Notes under the pieces: generated by a model
What the model was told of the DNA's origin: nothing
The model's database searches: none
The model's input: the letters and a program-made list of their open reading frames with translations, nothing else
Shown here: piece after piece, positions 18,758 through 28,040 of the stretch
Numbering within the stretch: the stretch's first letter is position 1
Layout: every line of letters begins with the position of its first letter
Made by a program: the position numbers and the translations under genes
Source of the DNA: Paracoccaceae bacterium
GTDB lineage: Bacteria; Pseudomonadota; Alphaproteobacteria; Rhodobacterales; Rhodobacteraceae
Length of the DNA: 64,000 nt
Direction: 5' to 3'
NCBI GenBank assembly: GCA_902631295.1
Contig: CACOXV010000002.1
Span: forward strand, 1 to 64,000

Positions 18758-19348
18758 ATGGTTTTTATGGAAATTCCTTTAGTTTCTAGACGTCAGAAGA
18801 TTGGCCTTCTTGGAGGCTCTTTCGATCCTGCTCATGAAGGTCATCTACACATCAGTAAATATGCACTAAAATATTTTAATTTGGATCAAGTATGGTGGCT
18901 ACTTTCACCCTCAAACCCACTAAAAAAGAATAATCCAGGTCCGATGAATGAGAGATTCTATTATGCAAATTTATTAGTTAAACATCCTAAAATCTTTGTA
19001 ACTAAAATAGAAGAGGAATTAAATACGGTTTATACTGCTCAAACTTTAAGGTTAATCCAGCGGAGACTTCCGAATGTAAGGTTTGTATGGCTAATGGGTG
19101 CTGATAATATGATCCAGTTAGATAAATGGATGAACTGGACTGAAATCGTAAATCGTGTTCCACTTGGTATTCTAGCTAGACCTGATAACACGTTGGCACC
19201 ACTAAAGTCAAAAATGGCAAAGACTTTTTCGGCGTGTAGGCTCAATGCAAATCAATCTCGTAACCTTTCAAAAATGAAAGCGCCATCTTGGTGTTATAAA
19301 AATCTTCCACTACTTAATTTATCATCATCTCAAATTCGAGCATCATGA
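18758..19348 (+). CDS. nadD: Nicotinate-nucleotide adenylyltransferase NadD
   Basis: Makes nicotinic acid adenine dinucleotide from NaMN and ATP in NAD biosynthesis. The 196-residue protein carries the nucleotidyltransferase signature 'GLLGGSFDPAHEGHLHISKYAL' (near residues 17-38, with the (H/T)xGH motif HEGH), 'VWWLLSPSNPLKK', 'FVWLMGADNM' and the C-terminal 'LSSSQIR', a form of the ISSTxIR motif. Length is normal for alphaproteobacteria. The start at 18758 has a weak ribosome site; ATG 18767 is an alternative. The 3' end overlaps the convergent TerB-like gene by 6 nt. Confidence 0.92.
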   Translation: MVFMEIPLVSRRQKIGLLGGSFDPAHEGHLHISKYALKYFNLDQVWWLLSPSNPLKKNNPGPMNERFYYANLLVKHPKIFVTKIEEELNTVYTAQTLRLIQRRLPNVRFVWLMGADNMIQLDKWMNWTEIVNRVPLGILARPDNTLAPLKSKMAKTFSACRLNANQSRNLSKMKAPSWCYKNLPLLNLSSSQIRAS

Positions 19349-19774
19349 AGGGATAGTTTTGTGTCTAGCCCTAGATCCGGTTTCAATCGCAGCAGCGTGT
19401 AATCGGTCTATCTCAAATTCATAACGTATTTCCTCCAGCAAACGCAGTTCGGTCTCAAATATTAAACCATCTGCAGCAGCAACGTCACAGCATAACGCGT
19501 ATGCGGTTTCATTAAGGTCAGCTGGTAAATTTTCTTTTACAAGGCCAAATAGGGCATCGAGACCTTCCTCCTGTTCAAAAAGATCAAAAACTATTTGTGA
19601 AACGGTATTTAACCTATCGATGTCATATTCTGCGAAAATCGGTAGATTGTTTACTGCTGATTGGATCTTTACTAGCTCAGATGTTCTGATTGTTTCGTCT
19701 GATACAGATATTGCAACCATGAGCGCTACCAAACAGTCTTGGGCGGTCATTGCATGTGATGTTTCACGTGTCAT
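19343..19774 (-). CDS. TerB-family (tellurite-resistance-like) protein
   Basis: Small helical cytosolic protein of the TerB/DjlA-like family. Marks are 'DCLVALMVAISVSDETIRTSEL' and 'ALCCDVAAADGLIFETELRLLEEI', the latter the acidic, metal-binding-like helix pair typical of TerB domains. In other proteins TerB domains bind metal ions at a membrane-associated complex; the single-domain roseobacter form has no proven role, and tellurite resistance should not be assumed. I choose ATG 19774, which gives 143 residues beginning 'MTRETSHAMTAQDC'. A TTG at 19819 would add 15 residues. Neither has a strong ribosome site. It is divergent from lysK. Confidence 0.75.
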   Translation of the reverse strand: MTRETSHAMTAQDCLVALMVAISVSDETIRTSELVKIQSAVNNLPIFAEYDIDRLNTVSQIVFDLFEQEEGLDALFGLVKENLPADLNETAYALCCDVAAADGLIFETELRLLEEIRYEFEIDRLHAAAIETGSRARHKTIPS

Positions 19775-19885
19775 TTTTTTTGCTTTCTTAAACAGTGGCC
19801 TCTCCAGAATATTGACCAATGACTAATGTATCAATAGGAAGCATTATATTGTGCGATATTTATTCACCTTATACGGAGATTTTTG

Positions 19886-21466
19886 ATGCCTGAAATGCGA
19901 GAAGCTGGTTTAACTTCTAAATCATGGCCCTTTGAAGAGGCTCGCCGTGTATTAAAGCGCTATCAAAACGCTCCCCCCGAGAAAGGTCATGTCCTATTTG
20001 AAACAGGATATGGACCATCTGGGTTGCCTCATATTGGAACCTTTGGAGAGGTGGCCAGAACTTCTATGGTGATGAGAGCTTTTCGTGAGCTAAGTGATAT
20101 ACCATGTAAATTAATCTGCTTCTCTGATGACTTAGATGGCATGCGAAAAGTGCCAAAGAATATTCCAAATCAAAAAATGTTGGAAGAAAATCTGCAAAGG
20201 CCGCTTACGTCAGTCCCTGACCCATTTGAAAAATATGAAAGTTTTGGTCAGCACAACAATGAGCTTTTGAAAAAATTTCTGAATACATTTAATTTTGAAT
20301 ACGACTTTATTAGTGCAACAGAATTTTACAGGTCGGGTAAATTTGACAATATTCTGATTAAAGCATTAGAGAACTATGATGATATAATGGCGGTCATGTT
20401 GAAATCATTGCGAGATGAACGTCGAGAGACTTACTCAATTTTCTTACCGATCCATCCGGAGACTGGGAGGGTTTTGTATGTACCAATTTATGACGTCAAA
20501 TCAGATCAAGGCACAATTACGTTCAAGGATGATAATAATAAAGAATGGACGCTGCCCGTTACTGGAGGAAACGTGAAATTACAGTGGAAACCAGATTTTG
20601 GTGCACGTTGGGCCGCGTTAGGTATAGATTTTGAAATGTATGGAAAGGATCATTCAACAAATACCCCGATTTATGACAAAATTTGCCGGATTCTAGGGCA
20701 CCGTCCACCAGAGCATTTTACGTATGAACTTTTCCTAGATGAAAACGGTCAGAAAATTTCAAAAACAAGTGGAAACGGTGTCGCTGTTGAGGAGTGGCTC
20801 AAATATGCCAGCAGTGAATCTTTATCATATTTCATGTATCAAAAACCCAAAACAGCTAAGCGTCTTCATTTTGATATAATCCCAAAGATGGTTGATGAAT
20901 ACCATCAACAGCTAAGGGCATATTCAGGCCAAGATTTTTTAGGTAAGTTAAATAATCCTGTCTGGCATATCCATGGTAATAATGTGCCTAATTCTAATAT
21001 GGCGGTTCCTTTTTCTATGCTGCTAAACCTAGCCTCAGTTTCCGGAGCAGAAGAAAAGGGAACTTTATGGGGATTTATTAAGCGCTATCAATCGGAAGCT
21101 AGTCCAGAAACACACCCTGATTTGGATCAAGCGGTTGGTTTTGCTGTTGCTTTTTACAATGATTTTGTGAAACCAAAGAAGATCTACCGCGAAGCTAATG
21201 AACTTGAAAGAGAGGCAATCTTAGAGTTAAGAAATAAATTGAGTGATTATGAGGGTGACCTCGATGCTGAATTACTTCAAAGTATTGTATTCTCGTGTGG
21301 TCGCGAACGTTTTGATCCACTCCGTAAATGGTTTCAAGCACTTTACGAAATATTGCTGGGTGCATCACAAGGTCCTAGGTTTGGTGGATTTATTGCTTTG
21401 TATGGAATCGAGGAAACAATCGCGTTAATTGACTCTGCCCTTGACGGTAATTTTTGTAATGATTGA
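19886..21466 (+). CDS. lysK: Lysyl-tRNA synthetase, class I
   Basis: Charges tRNA-Lys with lysine. It is the archaeal-type class I enzyme found in many alphaproteobacteria, instead of the class II LysS. Class I signatures are 'GPSGLPHIGTF' (a HIGH variant, near residues 43-53) and 'KISKTSGNG' (a KMSKS variant, near 285). ATG 19886 has a GGAG ribosome site 7 nt upstream; the resulting protein is 526 residues, normal for the family. It is followed 43 nt later by a small secreted DUF4864 gene on the same strand. Confidence 0.96.
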   Translation: MPEMREAGLTSKSWPFEEARRVLKRYQNAPPEKGHVLFETGYGPSGLPHIGTFGEVARTSMVMRAFRELSDIPCKLICFSDDLDGMRKVPKNIPNQKMLEENLQRPLTSVPDPFEKYESFGQHNNELLKKFLNTFNFEYDFISATEFYRSGKFDNILIKALENYDDIMAVMLKSLRDERRETYSIFLPIHPETGRVLYVPIYDVKSDQGTITFKDDNNKEWTLPVTGGNVKLQWKPDFGARWAALGIDFEMYGKDHSTNTPIYDKICRILGHRPPEHFTYELFLDENGQKISKTSGNGVAVEEWLKYASSESLSYFMYQKPKTAKRLHFDIIPKMVDEYHQQLRAYSGQDFLGKLNNPVWHIHGNNVPNSNMAVPFSMLLNLASVSGAEEKGTLWGFIKRYQSEASPETHPDLDQAVGFAVAFYNDFVKPKKIYREANELEREAILELRNKLSDYEGDLDAELLQSIVFSCGRERFDPLRKWFQALYEILLGASQGPRFGGFIALYGIEETIALIDSALDGNFCND

Positions 21467-21509
21467 AATCAATCAAAGCTGCTCTATCTCTCCCTAAGGG
21501 GGTTCTATT

Positions 21510-21911
21510 ATGTGGAAAAGTCTTACAGTTACTCTTTTTGTATTTTTTGCAGCTCAGGTGTGTGCAGACAATAATGATGCGATAAAAAAAACTATTGAGG
21601 ATCAAATAGCAGCATTCAAACTTGATGATTTCGAAACTGCCTTTGGCTTTGCTACTCCGTTTCTTAAAGAAAAGTTTGGTAATGCTGAAAATTTTGGCAG
21701 GATGGTGCGAAATGGATACCCCATGGTATGGCGTCCGTCGAAGGTAATATTTTTAGAAAATGAAAAATATCATCACGGACTTGCTCAAGTTGTACAAATT
21801 GTAGACGCGAAGGGTAAGTCACATTATCTTAGATACTATATGATAGAATTTGATGGCTTGTGGCGAATAGGTGGAGTTGAATTTCTACCAGCATCAGACT
21901 TTAGTGTATAG
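21510..21911 (+). CDS. DUF4864 protein, secreted
   Basis: 133-residue protein with an N-terminal signal peptide (MWKSLTVTLFVFFAAQVCA, cut near residue 19). The mature part is SnoaL/NTF2-like in pattern: 'KKTIEDQIAAFKLDDFETAFGFATPFLKEKFG', then 'YPMVWRPS' and 'YYMIEFDGLWRIGGVEFLP'. These match DUF4864 as I recall it; the function is unknown. A strong AAGGGGG ribosome site precedes ATG 21510. It lies 43 nt after lysK and converges on uvrB with a 3 nt gap. Confidence 0.82.
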   Translation: MWKSLTVTLFVFFAAQVCADNNDAIKKTIEDQIAAFKLDDFETAFGFATPFLKEKFGNAENFGRMVRNGYPMVWRPSKVIFLENEKYHHGLAQVVQIVDAKGKSHYLRYYMIEFDGLWRIGGVEFLPASDFSV

Positions 21912-21914
21912 ATA

Positions 21915-24089
21915 CTAAATTTTCTTTCGACTTTTACCTCTGTAAGCTCTGGTACCACCTTTTCCTGCAGTAGAGCGTCCAGTAGATCCTTCGTTTTCAG
22001 CTGCATTAATTACTGATTGACGGGCCAGCGGGTCGTCAGAAATAGCTAATTCGACTGCCTCTAGACGACGCACTTCGTCTCTTAGACGGGCAGCCTCTTC
22101 GAATTCTAAGTTTTCGGCAGCTTTGCGCATATCACTGCGAAGGCCGTCCAATACTGCTTGAAGATTAGATCCGCCTTGTAAACTTGTTTCGACTGTTGCA
22201 GTAACTCGAGCTTGATCAGTGTCACCTTTATATAAACCAGAGAGTATATCTTCAACATTCTTTTTGACTGTTTCGGGCGTAATTCCATTTTCTGTGTTGT
22301 ATGCTAACTGCTTTTCTCGTCGCCTATTTGTCTCAGCTAAAGCACGCTCCATGGAGCCTGTTATTCGATCGGCATACATTATAACTCTTCCATCAACATT
22401 TCTTGCTGCTCGGCCAATAGTTTGAACTAATGATGTTTCCGATCTTAAGAAACCCTCCTTATCTGCATCTAGGATAGCCACTAGTCCGCATTCAGGAATA
22501 TCCAAACCCTCTCTTAGAAGGTTTATTCCTACCAGGACATCGAAAGTACCTAGTCGTAGGTCACGAAGTATTTCTATTCTTTCAATCGTATCTATATCCG
22601 AATGCATATATCTTACTCTTATACCTTGCTCATGCATATATTCTGTAAGATCTTCGGCCATGCGTTTTGTTAAAGTGGTGACAAGGGTTCGGTACCCTGA
22701 TTGTGAAACTTTTCTAACTTCATCGAGTAAATCATCTACCTGCATCTCAACGGGTCTTATTTCTACCTCTGGATCTAGTAATCCAGTTGGTCTGATGACC
22801 TGTTCAGTGAAAACACCAGCGGTTTGTTCAATCTCCCATTTTCCAGGAGTCGCAGATACATAAATTGATTGTGGCCGCATGGCATCCCATTCTTCAAATT
22901 TAAGTGGGCGATTATCCATGCATGACGGTAGTCTAAAACCATGCTCAGCCAGTGTAAATTTTCGTCTATAGTCCCCGCGATACATTCCACCAATTTGGGG
23001 TATGCTTACATGGCTCTCGTCCGCGAAAACTATTGCGTGGTCTGGAATAAATTCAAAAAGCGTGGGTGGAGGTTCTCCTGGATTCCTTCCCGTTAAATAT
23101 CGTGAGTAATTTTCTATCCCATTACAAACGCCTGTAGCTTCAAGCATTTCTATGTCGAAATTCGTCCTCTGTTCTAGCCTCTGAGCTTCTAGCAACTTCC
23201 CGTCAGCGACAAGTTGGTCCAATCGGCTTTTTAATTCTTTTTTTATATTAACTATAGCCTGCTTCATTGTCGGTTTAGGTGTTACATAATGAGAATTTGC
23301 GTAAACCCGAATTTTATCAAATTGGTTTGTCTTTTGCCCAGTGAGAGGATCAAATTCAGTTATATTTTCCAAGTCATCCCCAAAAAAAGATAATCTCCAT
23401 GCTCTATCTTCTAAATGCGCAGGGAATATCTCAAGTACGTCACCCCTGACTCTAAAAGCACCTCTTTGGAAGGCTTGGTCATTTCGTCGATATTGCTGCG
23501 CGACTAGATTAGCAATAACTTCTCTTTGGTTGTAAACTTCGCCAGCAGATAACTCCTGTGTCATAGCTCCATAGGTTTCGACTGACCCAATACCATAAAT
23601 GCAACTGACAGACGCAACAATAATTACATCATCCCTCTCGAGTAGTGCTCTGGTTGCAGAGTGTCTCATCCGGTCAATTTGCTCATTGATCTGGCTTTCT
23701 TTTTCGATGTATGTGTCTGACCTTGGGACATAAGCTTCCGGTTGATAATAATCGTAATAGCTAACAAAATATTCTACCGCATTTTCTGGGAAAAAACCCT
23801 TAAATTCACCATAAAGCTGGGCTGCCAAAGTTTTATTTGGTGCTAAAATGATCGCTGGTTTTTGCGTTTTCTCTATCACTTTAGCCATAGTGAAGGTTTT
23901 GCCTGTGCCTGTTGCTCCCAAGAGAACTTGGTTTCTTTCACCTCCTAATATTGCATCTGATAACTCTGCGATAGCGGTTGGCTGATCTCCTGCTGGGTCA
24001 AATTCGGTTGCCATTACAAAACTTTTGCCGCCCTCTAATTTTAGCCGGGTTTCTACATGATCTTTTCTAATTATATTAATGTCGGTCAT
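21915..24089 (-). CDS. uvrB: Excinuclease ABC subunit B (UvrB)
   Basis: Damage-verification subunit of nucleotide excision repair. The 724-residue helicase-fold protein has Walker A 'GATGTGKTFTMAKV', the beta-hairpin 'YYDYYQPEAYVPRSDTYIEKE' region that clamps DNA, the DEAD-like 'IVFADESHVSIPQ', motif V/VI 'GINLLREGLDIPECGLVAILDADKEGF' and 'QTIGRAARN', and a C-terminal UVR domain ('KAAENLEFEEAARLRDEVRRLE') that binds UvrA/UvrC. The start ATG 24089 has a close GAGG; the long N terminus with 'KLEGGKSFVMATEFDPAGDQP' matches roseobacter UvrB. The C-terminal tail after the UVR domain is basic. Confidence 0.97.
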   Translation of the reverse strand: MTDINIIRKDHVETRLKLEGGKSFVMATEFDPAGDQPTAIAELSDAILGGERNQVLLGATGTGKTFTMAKVIEKTQKPAIILAPNKTLAAQLYGEFKGFFPENAVEYFVSYYDYYQPEAYVPRSDTYIEKESQINEQIDRMRHSATRALLERDDVIIVASVSCIYGIGSVETYGAMTQELSAGEVYNQREVIANLVAQQYRRNDQAFQRGAFRVRGDVLEIFPAHLEDRAWRLSFFGDDLENITEFDPLTGQKTNQFDKIRVYANSHYVTPKPTMKQAIVNIKKELKSRLDQLVADGKLLEAQRLEQRTNFDIEMLEATGVCNGIENYSRYLTGRNPGEPPPTLFEFIPDHAIVFADESHVSIPQIGGMYRGDYRRKFTLAEHGFRLPSCMDNRPLKFEEWDAMRPQSIYVSATPGKWEIEQTAGVFTEQVIRPTGLLDPEVEIRPVEMQVDDLLDEVRKVSQSGYRTLVTTLTKRMAEDLTEYMHEQGIRVRYMHSDIDTIERIEILRDLRLGTFDVLVGINLLREGLDIPECGLVAILDADKEGFLRSETSLVQTIGRAARNVDGRVIMYADRITGSMERALAETNRRREKQLAYNTENGITPETVKKNVEDILSGLYKGDTDQARVTATVETSLQGGSNLQAVLDGLRSDMRKAAENLEFEEAARLRDEVRRLEAVELAISDDPLARQSVINAAENEGSTGRSTAGKGGTRAYRGKSRKKI

Positions 24090-24214
24090 CCTCTATTCGT
24101 ATCTCCGTTAAAGGATCTATAGATCAAAATTATGTTATTATTTTCATTTAGATTTGTAACTTGCCCATACCCAGTAAATAGAGCATATATTAATCATTAA
24201 AAGAGGGTTTAAAA

Positions 24215-24526
24215 ATGAGTGTTAAAATATATAAGCCGGCGAAAACAGCAATGTCCTCAGGTTCAGCAAATACAAAATCTTGGGTCTTAGAATTTTCGCC
24301 ATCGGCGGCTCGTGAAGTTGACCCTTTAATGGGTTGGACTTCATCAGTTGATACCCAATCACAAATTAAATTAAAATTTTCTTCCAAGGCTGCTGCTATT
24401 GATTATGCAAGGTCTAAGGGACTGGAATTTGTGGTTTTAGATCCTCAAAAGCGCCGCCCGAATATTCGAAAAAAGGGCTATGGGGAAAATTTTGCGACGA
24501 ACAGAAGAACTGTATGGACCCATTAA
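24215..24526 (+). CDS. ETC complex I subunit, NDUFS4-like
   Basis: 103-residue protein of the ETC_C1 NDUFS4 family, the alphaproteobacterial counterpart of the mitochondrial 18-kDa/AQDQ accessory subunit of NADH:ubiquinone oxidoreductase. Recognisable parts are 'KIYKPAKTAMSSGSANTKSWVLEF', 'DPLMGWTSSVDTQSQIKLKFSSKAAAIDYA' and the C-terminal 'KGYGENFATNRRTVWTH'. The nuo operon is not in this window; stand-alone placement is usual. A GAGGG ribosome site lies about 7 nt before ATG 24215. It is convergent with mutL; the short gap has a T-rich stretch at 24531-24537 but no hairpin. Confidence 0.93.
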   Translation: MSVKIYKPAKTAMSSGSANTKSWVLEFSPSAAREVDPLMGWTSSVDTQSQIKLKFSSKAAAIDYARSKGLEFVVLDPQKRRPNIRKKGYGENFATNRRTVWTH

Positions 24527-24549
24527 AGGATTTTTTAGATCTTTGTGTA

Positions 24550-26409
24550 TCACTTTCGACCGAATAAGCGCTCTAGGTCATTAAGCTTTAGTGAAACATG
24601 GGTAGGTCGTCCATGATTACATTGACCCGAGTTAGGTGTATTTTCCATTTCTCTTAATAGGGAGTTCATTTCTTCAATTTTCAATCTACGACCTGATCGA
24701 ATAGATCCATGGCAAGCTATCCTTGACAGAACAGCATCGATTTCTTTCTCTAAGCTCTCAGAATTTTCAAGATCTGCCAGTTCGTCTAAAATATCACTGA
24801 TCAATTTTCCAATATTTTGGAAATTCAAAATTGCAGGAATTTCTTGGACTGCAATAGAGTTTATACCGAACTGATTTATTTTCAGCCCATAATCGCTTAG
24901 CTTATCCTTGTATTCTAGAAGTATAAGAATTTCTGATTCTGAAAATTCCAAAATTTCTGGAACTAAAAGTACTTGTACTTCAATCTTATTGTCTTTGATT
25001 TGTTTTTTTAATTTTTCGTATACCAATCGTTCATGTGCTGCATGCTGATCGATAATTACGATCCCGTCATTGTTTTGTGAAATAATGTAGTTCTCATTAA
25101 ATTGAGCAAGTGGTGCGCCTAACGGAAAATTTTGAAATTCTTCTTTGAATTTAGATGGTTGGTTTTCGGTTCCGAGATCGCGAGCCGATGGTTTCCATGT
25201 TTCTTTAAAAGCTGGTTCAATATTTTTATAGGGAGATCGGTTAACAACATTGTAATTTCTATTTTGTAAATTATTATCAAACTTTTCTTCTACGGTGCGG
25301 GTTATATCGAGAGTCCCATTGCGCATTATTCCAAGGGCAGCTGTCGATAGGGTGCTTGATGATCTTTGTCCCTCAATTGCGATTAGCTTCTTAATTCCTG
25401 TAATAATTAAACTACGCACAGATTGGGAATCCCGAAAGCGCACTTCAGCTTTCCCAGGGTGTACATTGACGTCCACAAATTCTGATTTGCAATTTATATA
25501 AATCGCCGCTGCAGGAAATCTATCTCGTGGCATAAAATCTGAATATGCTGCGCGCAGTGCCCCGATTAACTGTTTATCTCGTACCTGACGGCTATTTACA
25601 TAAAAATACTGCATAGCATTAGATGCGCGAGCATAAGTTGGCAAGCAAACATAACCAGTTAAGTTTATGTCATCTCGGGTTACATCGATTGAAATAGCAT
25701 TTTTTGAGAATTCTTTTCCCAATACTCTTTCGAGACGATTTTTTTTCGCTTTTATAGAGTCATCGCTCTCCTTTCGAACCTGGAGTAATATCCTGCTTTT
25801 TTCAGCTATTTTGTCTATTAAAGTAAACCCAACACTAGGAGTAGAAATGGATAAACCCTTAACTGCGTCCGTGATAGCTTTTAGTTCAGATTTATTTGAG
25901 CGCAGGAATTTTAGCCTGGCTGGAGTGGCATAAAATAGGTCTCTTAATTCAATTGTTGTTCCTGGAACCCGTGCTGCTGGTTTTGTACTGGAACAGTCTC
26001 CACCATTAACTGCAATTTCATAAGCACCGTGACCTTCCTTGTGAGAAACTATTCTTAGGCGGCCTACGGCCCCTAGGGATGGCAATGCTTCGCCCCTGAA
26101 ACCAAAACTATTAATGTCTAGCAAATTGTTATTCTTTAATTTCGAAGTTGCGTGCCTTCTAAGTGCCATTGGTAAATCAATCTCTGACATGCCATGGCCG
26201 TCATCTGTTACCCTTATTAGTGTCTTACCTCCATCTGCCACTTCGATTAAAATATCTGTAGAACCTGCATCAATTGAGTTCTCTATTAATTCTTTTACTG
26301 CGGAGGCCGGCCGCTCTACAACTTCACCAGCGGCAATTTTATTTATTACAGTTTCATCTAACTGTTTAATCTCATTTATTTGGCTTATTTTGTGGTCTAT
26401 ATTGTTCAT
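24550..26409 (-). CDS. mutL: DNA mismatch repair protein MutL
   Basis: Matchmaker and nicking endonuclease of mismatch repair, 619 residues. The N-terminal GHKL ATPase has 'ELIENSIDAGS', 'VTDDGHGM', 'FGFRGEALPSLGAVG' and 'VPGTTIELRDLFYATPARLKFL'. The C-terminal dimerisation domain contains the metal-binding endonuclease motif DQHA(x2)E(x4)E as 'DQHAAHERLVYE', plus 'SRIACHGSI' and 'QCNHGRP'. This is the endonuclease-active form expected in bacteria lacking MutH. A long variable linker joins the halves. The upstream neighbour on the same strand is a degraded flavoprotein gene. Confidence 0.96.
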   Translation of the reverse strand: MNNIDHKISQINEIKQLDETVINKIAAGEVVERPASAVKELIENSIDAGSTDILIEVADGGKTLIRVTDDGHGMSEIDLPMALRRHATSKLKNNNLLDINSFGFRGEALPSLGAVGRLRIVSHKEGHGAYEIAVNGGDCSSTKPAARVPGTTIELRDLFYATPARLKFLRSNKSELKAITDAVKGLSISTPSVGFTLIDKIAEKSRILLQVRKESDDSIKAKKNRLERVLGKEFSKNAISIDVTRDDINLTGYVCLPTYARASNAMQYFYVNSRQVRDKQLIGALRAAYSDFMPRDRFPAAAIYINCKSEFVDVNVHPGKAEVRFRDSQSVRSLIITGIKKLIAIEGQRSSSTLSTAALGIMRNGTLDITRTVEEKFDNNLQNRNYNVVNRSPYKNIEPAFKETWKPSARDLGTENQPSKFKEEFQNFPLGAPLAQFNENYIISQNNDGIVIIDQHAAHERLVYEKLKKQIKDNKIEVQVLLVPEILEFSESEILILLEYKDKLSDYGLKINQFGINSIAVQEIPAILNFQNIGKLISDILDELADLENSESLEKEIDAVLSRIACHGSIRSGRRLKIEEMNSLLREMENTPNSGQCNHGRPTHVSLKLNDLERLFGRK

Positions 26410-26466
26410 ACCACAATCAATAGCATGTATAAGTCCGATTCTACCAAAGAAAAATATGAGGTTTTA

Positions 26467-27644
26467 TTACTTACATACAAATTGTACGGCGCATTTACCG
26501 GCCATACGGCCAGTAGCCATGCATGTCGTAATAAGATAGCCCCAAGTAGGTGCGTCCCAGTCCAGCATTTCGCTCGCACAGAATACCCCTGGTTGCCGTT
26601 TTAACATAAAATTTTCATCTATCGAGTCCAGTTTTACTCCATCGGACGTGGAGATTGCAGTTTGGATTGGCCCCGTTCCATTTAAAGGAATTTTTATAGA
26701 CTTTATACTTTTGGCTAGCAAAACAGGGTCATTGAAAACGTCCATGGCAAATTCTCTAAGTACAGTCTGCTTTATCGGTTCAAGCCTTAGGCGCTTCCTA
26801 AGAACATTTGCTTTGCTAGACTTACCCTTAGGCAAAGTTAATAATTTTGTTATTTTTTCAATCTCCCAGTGGGGTAGTAGATCAATTTTGAGATCTTCTC
26901 CTTTTTTAGTGGTGCGGATAGTGAGTAAATTCCGCCACCCTCTATCCCGTTTCGTGAAATGACTATATCTCCCCGTGAGGATGCGCTTCTCGCAGTTAGT
27001 TTGATCGATTTCAGAGGTTGTCCAAAATATTTGGACATTTTCGCAGTCCATCTTACTAAAAAGCTACAGTTTAAGGCACGAAAGTTTTCTACTTTAGTTG
27101 GGTCAAGAAGTGATTTCCAATCACCTGTGGAGCCCAGTTTAGGCCAGCTTGCTCCACCTAATGCTAAAATAATCCCATCGGCAGCCTCATTTACTAAACC
27201 TTGCTATGTTTCGAAAGTAGCGACCTTATTTGATAAAGAGTTTAGCTTCCAACGATTTTTACGTAAACCGCCAAATTCATCGAGTTTAGTTATCCAGCTT
27301 CGCAGCAATGGCGATGCTTTCATTTCTTTTGGGAAAACGCTACCAGTTGAACCGATAAAAGTTTGTATACCTAAAGAATTCGCCTATCTGATTACTTCAT
27401 TTGGTCCGAATTCATCTAATGCTCTATCAATAAAACTACCATTATGAGTTACATTTTTTGTGAAAACTATGTCATCGTCATGCATGGTCAGATTCAACCC
27501 AGATTTCCAAGCCATTAGGAACTTTCTACCAAAAGTCGGCATGGAATCCACGAGAGTAACGTTTACGCCACTGAGGATTGCAAAATCTGCAGCCATCAGT
27601 CCAGTTGGGCCACCTCCCACTATTAGTATTTTTTTACTGATCAT
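26467..27644 (-). pseudogene. Degraded TIGR03862-type flavoprotein (HI0933-like FAD oxidoreductase)
   Basis: Read on the minus strand from ATG 27644, the frame starts with an FAD-binding fold '[17 protein letters not shown]' and '[16 protein letters not shown]', then meets TAG at 27384-27386. In the same frame similarity goes on ('FIGSTGSVFPKEMKASPLLRSW') to a second TAG at 27204-27206, then 'ILALGGASWPKLGSTGDW' and 'DIVISRNGIEGGGIYSLSAPL'. At the A6 run 26902-26907 the frame must slip by -1 to reach the conserved C terminus ('ISTSDGVKLDSIDENFML', 'PGVFCASEMLDWDAPTWGYL'), ending at 26467. Two nonsense changes plus one frameshift make inactivation the simplest reading. The first TAG stands where I expect Trp (TGG to TAG). 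Confidence 0.85.
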
Positions 27645-27755
27645 TCTTTATGTTTATATTCAATAGTAAGCTATGTTGTTAATTTTCACACGCAACAAAC
27701 AGTAAAAATTGTCCTTTTAGTTAGAAATAGAAATGAAGCATGCTACTTTTTTACC

Positions 27756-28040
27756 ATGATTGTGTGTGGATTATGTAACCGGCCTATTCCTTCTGATGCC
27801 CCCCAAAGCGTGCATCACTTAATTCCAAGGTCAAAAGGTGGTAAAAATGGTCCTACAGTTACCCTTCACCATTTATGTCATAAGGAAATTCACATTACAT
27901 TGTCGGAAACTGAGCTGGCGCGCACTTATAATAATTTAGAGGCATTGAGAACACATCCTAGGCTAGCAAAGTTTATTTCATGGGTTAAAAAAAGGCCACC
28001 AGAATTTTTGTCCAGATCGCGTGTGCGAAAAAAAAAGTAA
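27756..28040 (+). CDS. Small HNH-type nuclease-like protein
   Basis: 94-residue basic protein with an HNH/zinc-finger layout: Cys4-x2-Cys7, then His20-His21 in 'HHLIPRSKGGKNG', Asn31, and 'HHLCHKEIH' with Cys41, His42 and His46. The active-site HH, N and H are all present, so it could cleave or bind nucleic acid. The C terminus is Arg/Lys-rich. Similar short HNH proteins occur widely in proteobacterial chromosomes with no known role. There is no toxin-antitoxin or restriction partner beside it. The ribosome site is weak. It ends directly against the convergent enoyl-CoA hydratase gene with no spacer. Confidence 0.8.
   Translation: MIVCGLCNRPIPSDAPQSVHHLIPRSKGGKNGPTVTLHHLCHKEIHITLSETELARTYNNLEALRTHPRLAKFISWVKKRPPEFLSRSRVRKKK

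Noticed and set aside
27204-27386. TAG readthrough (amber recoding) in the flavoprotein gene
   Set aside because: TAG is used as an ordinary stop by other genes here (ends of the DUF4864 and MttB-like genes), and a separate frameshift is also present.
26959-27447. 162-codon open frame on the plus strand opposite the flavoprotein pseudogene
   Set aside because: It is a mirror of the decayed minus-strand gene; it has no ribosome site and no recognisable protein pattern, while the minus strand shows clear family motifs.
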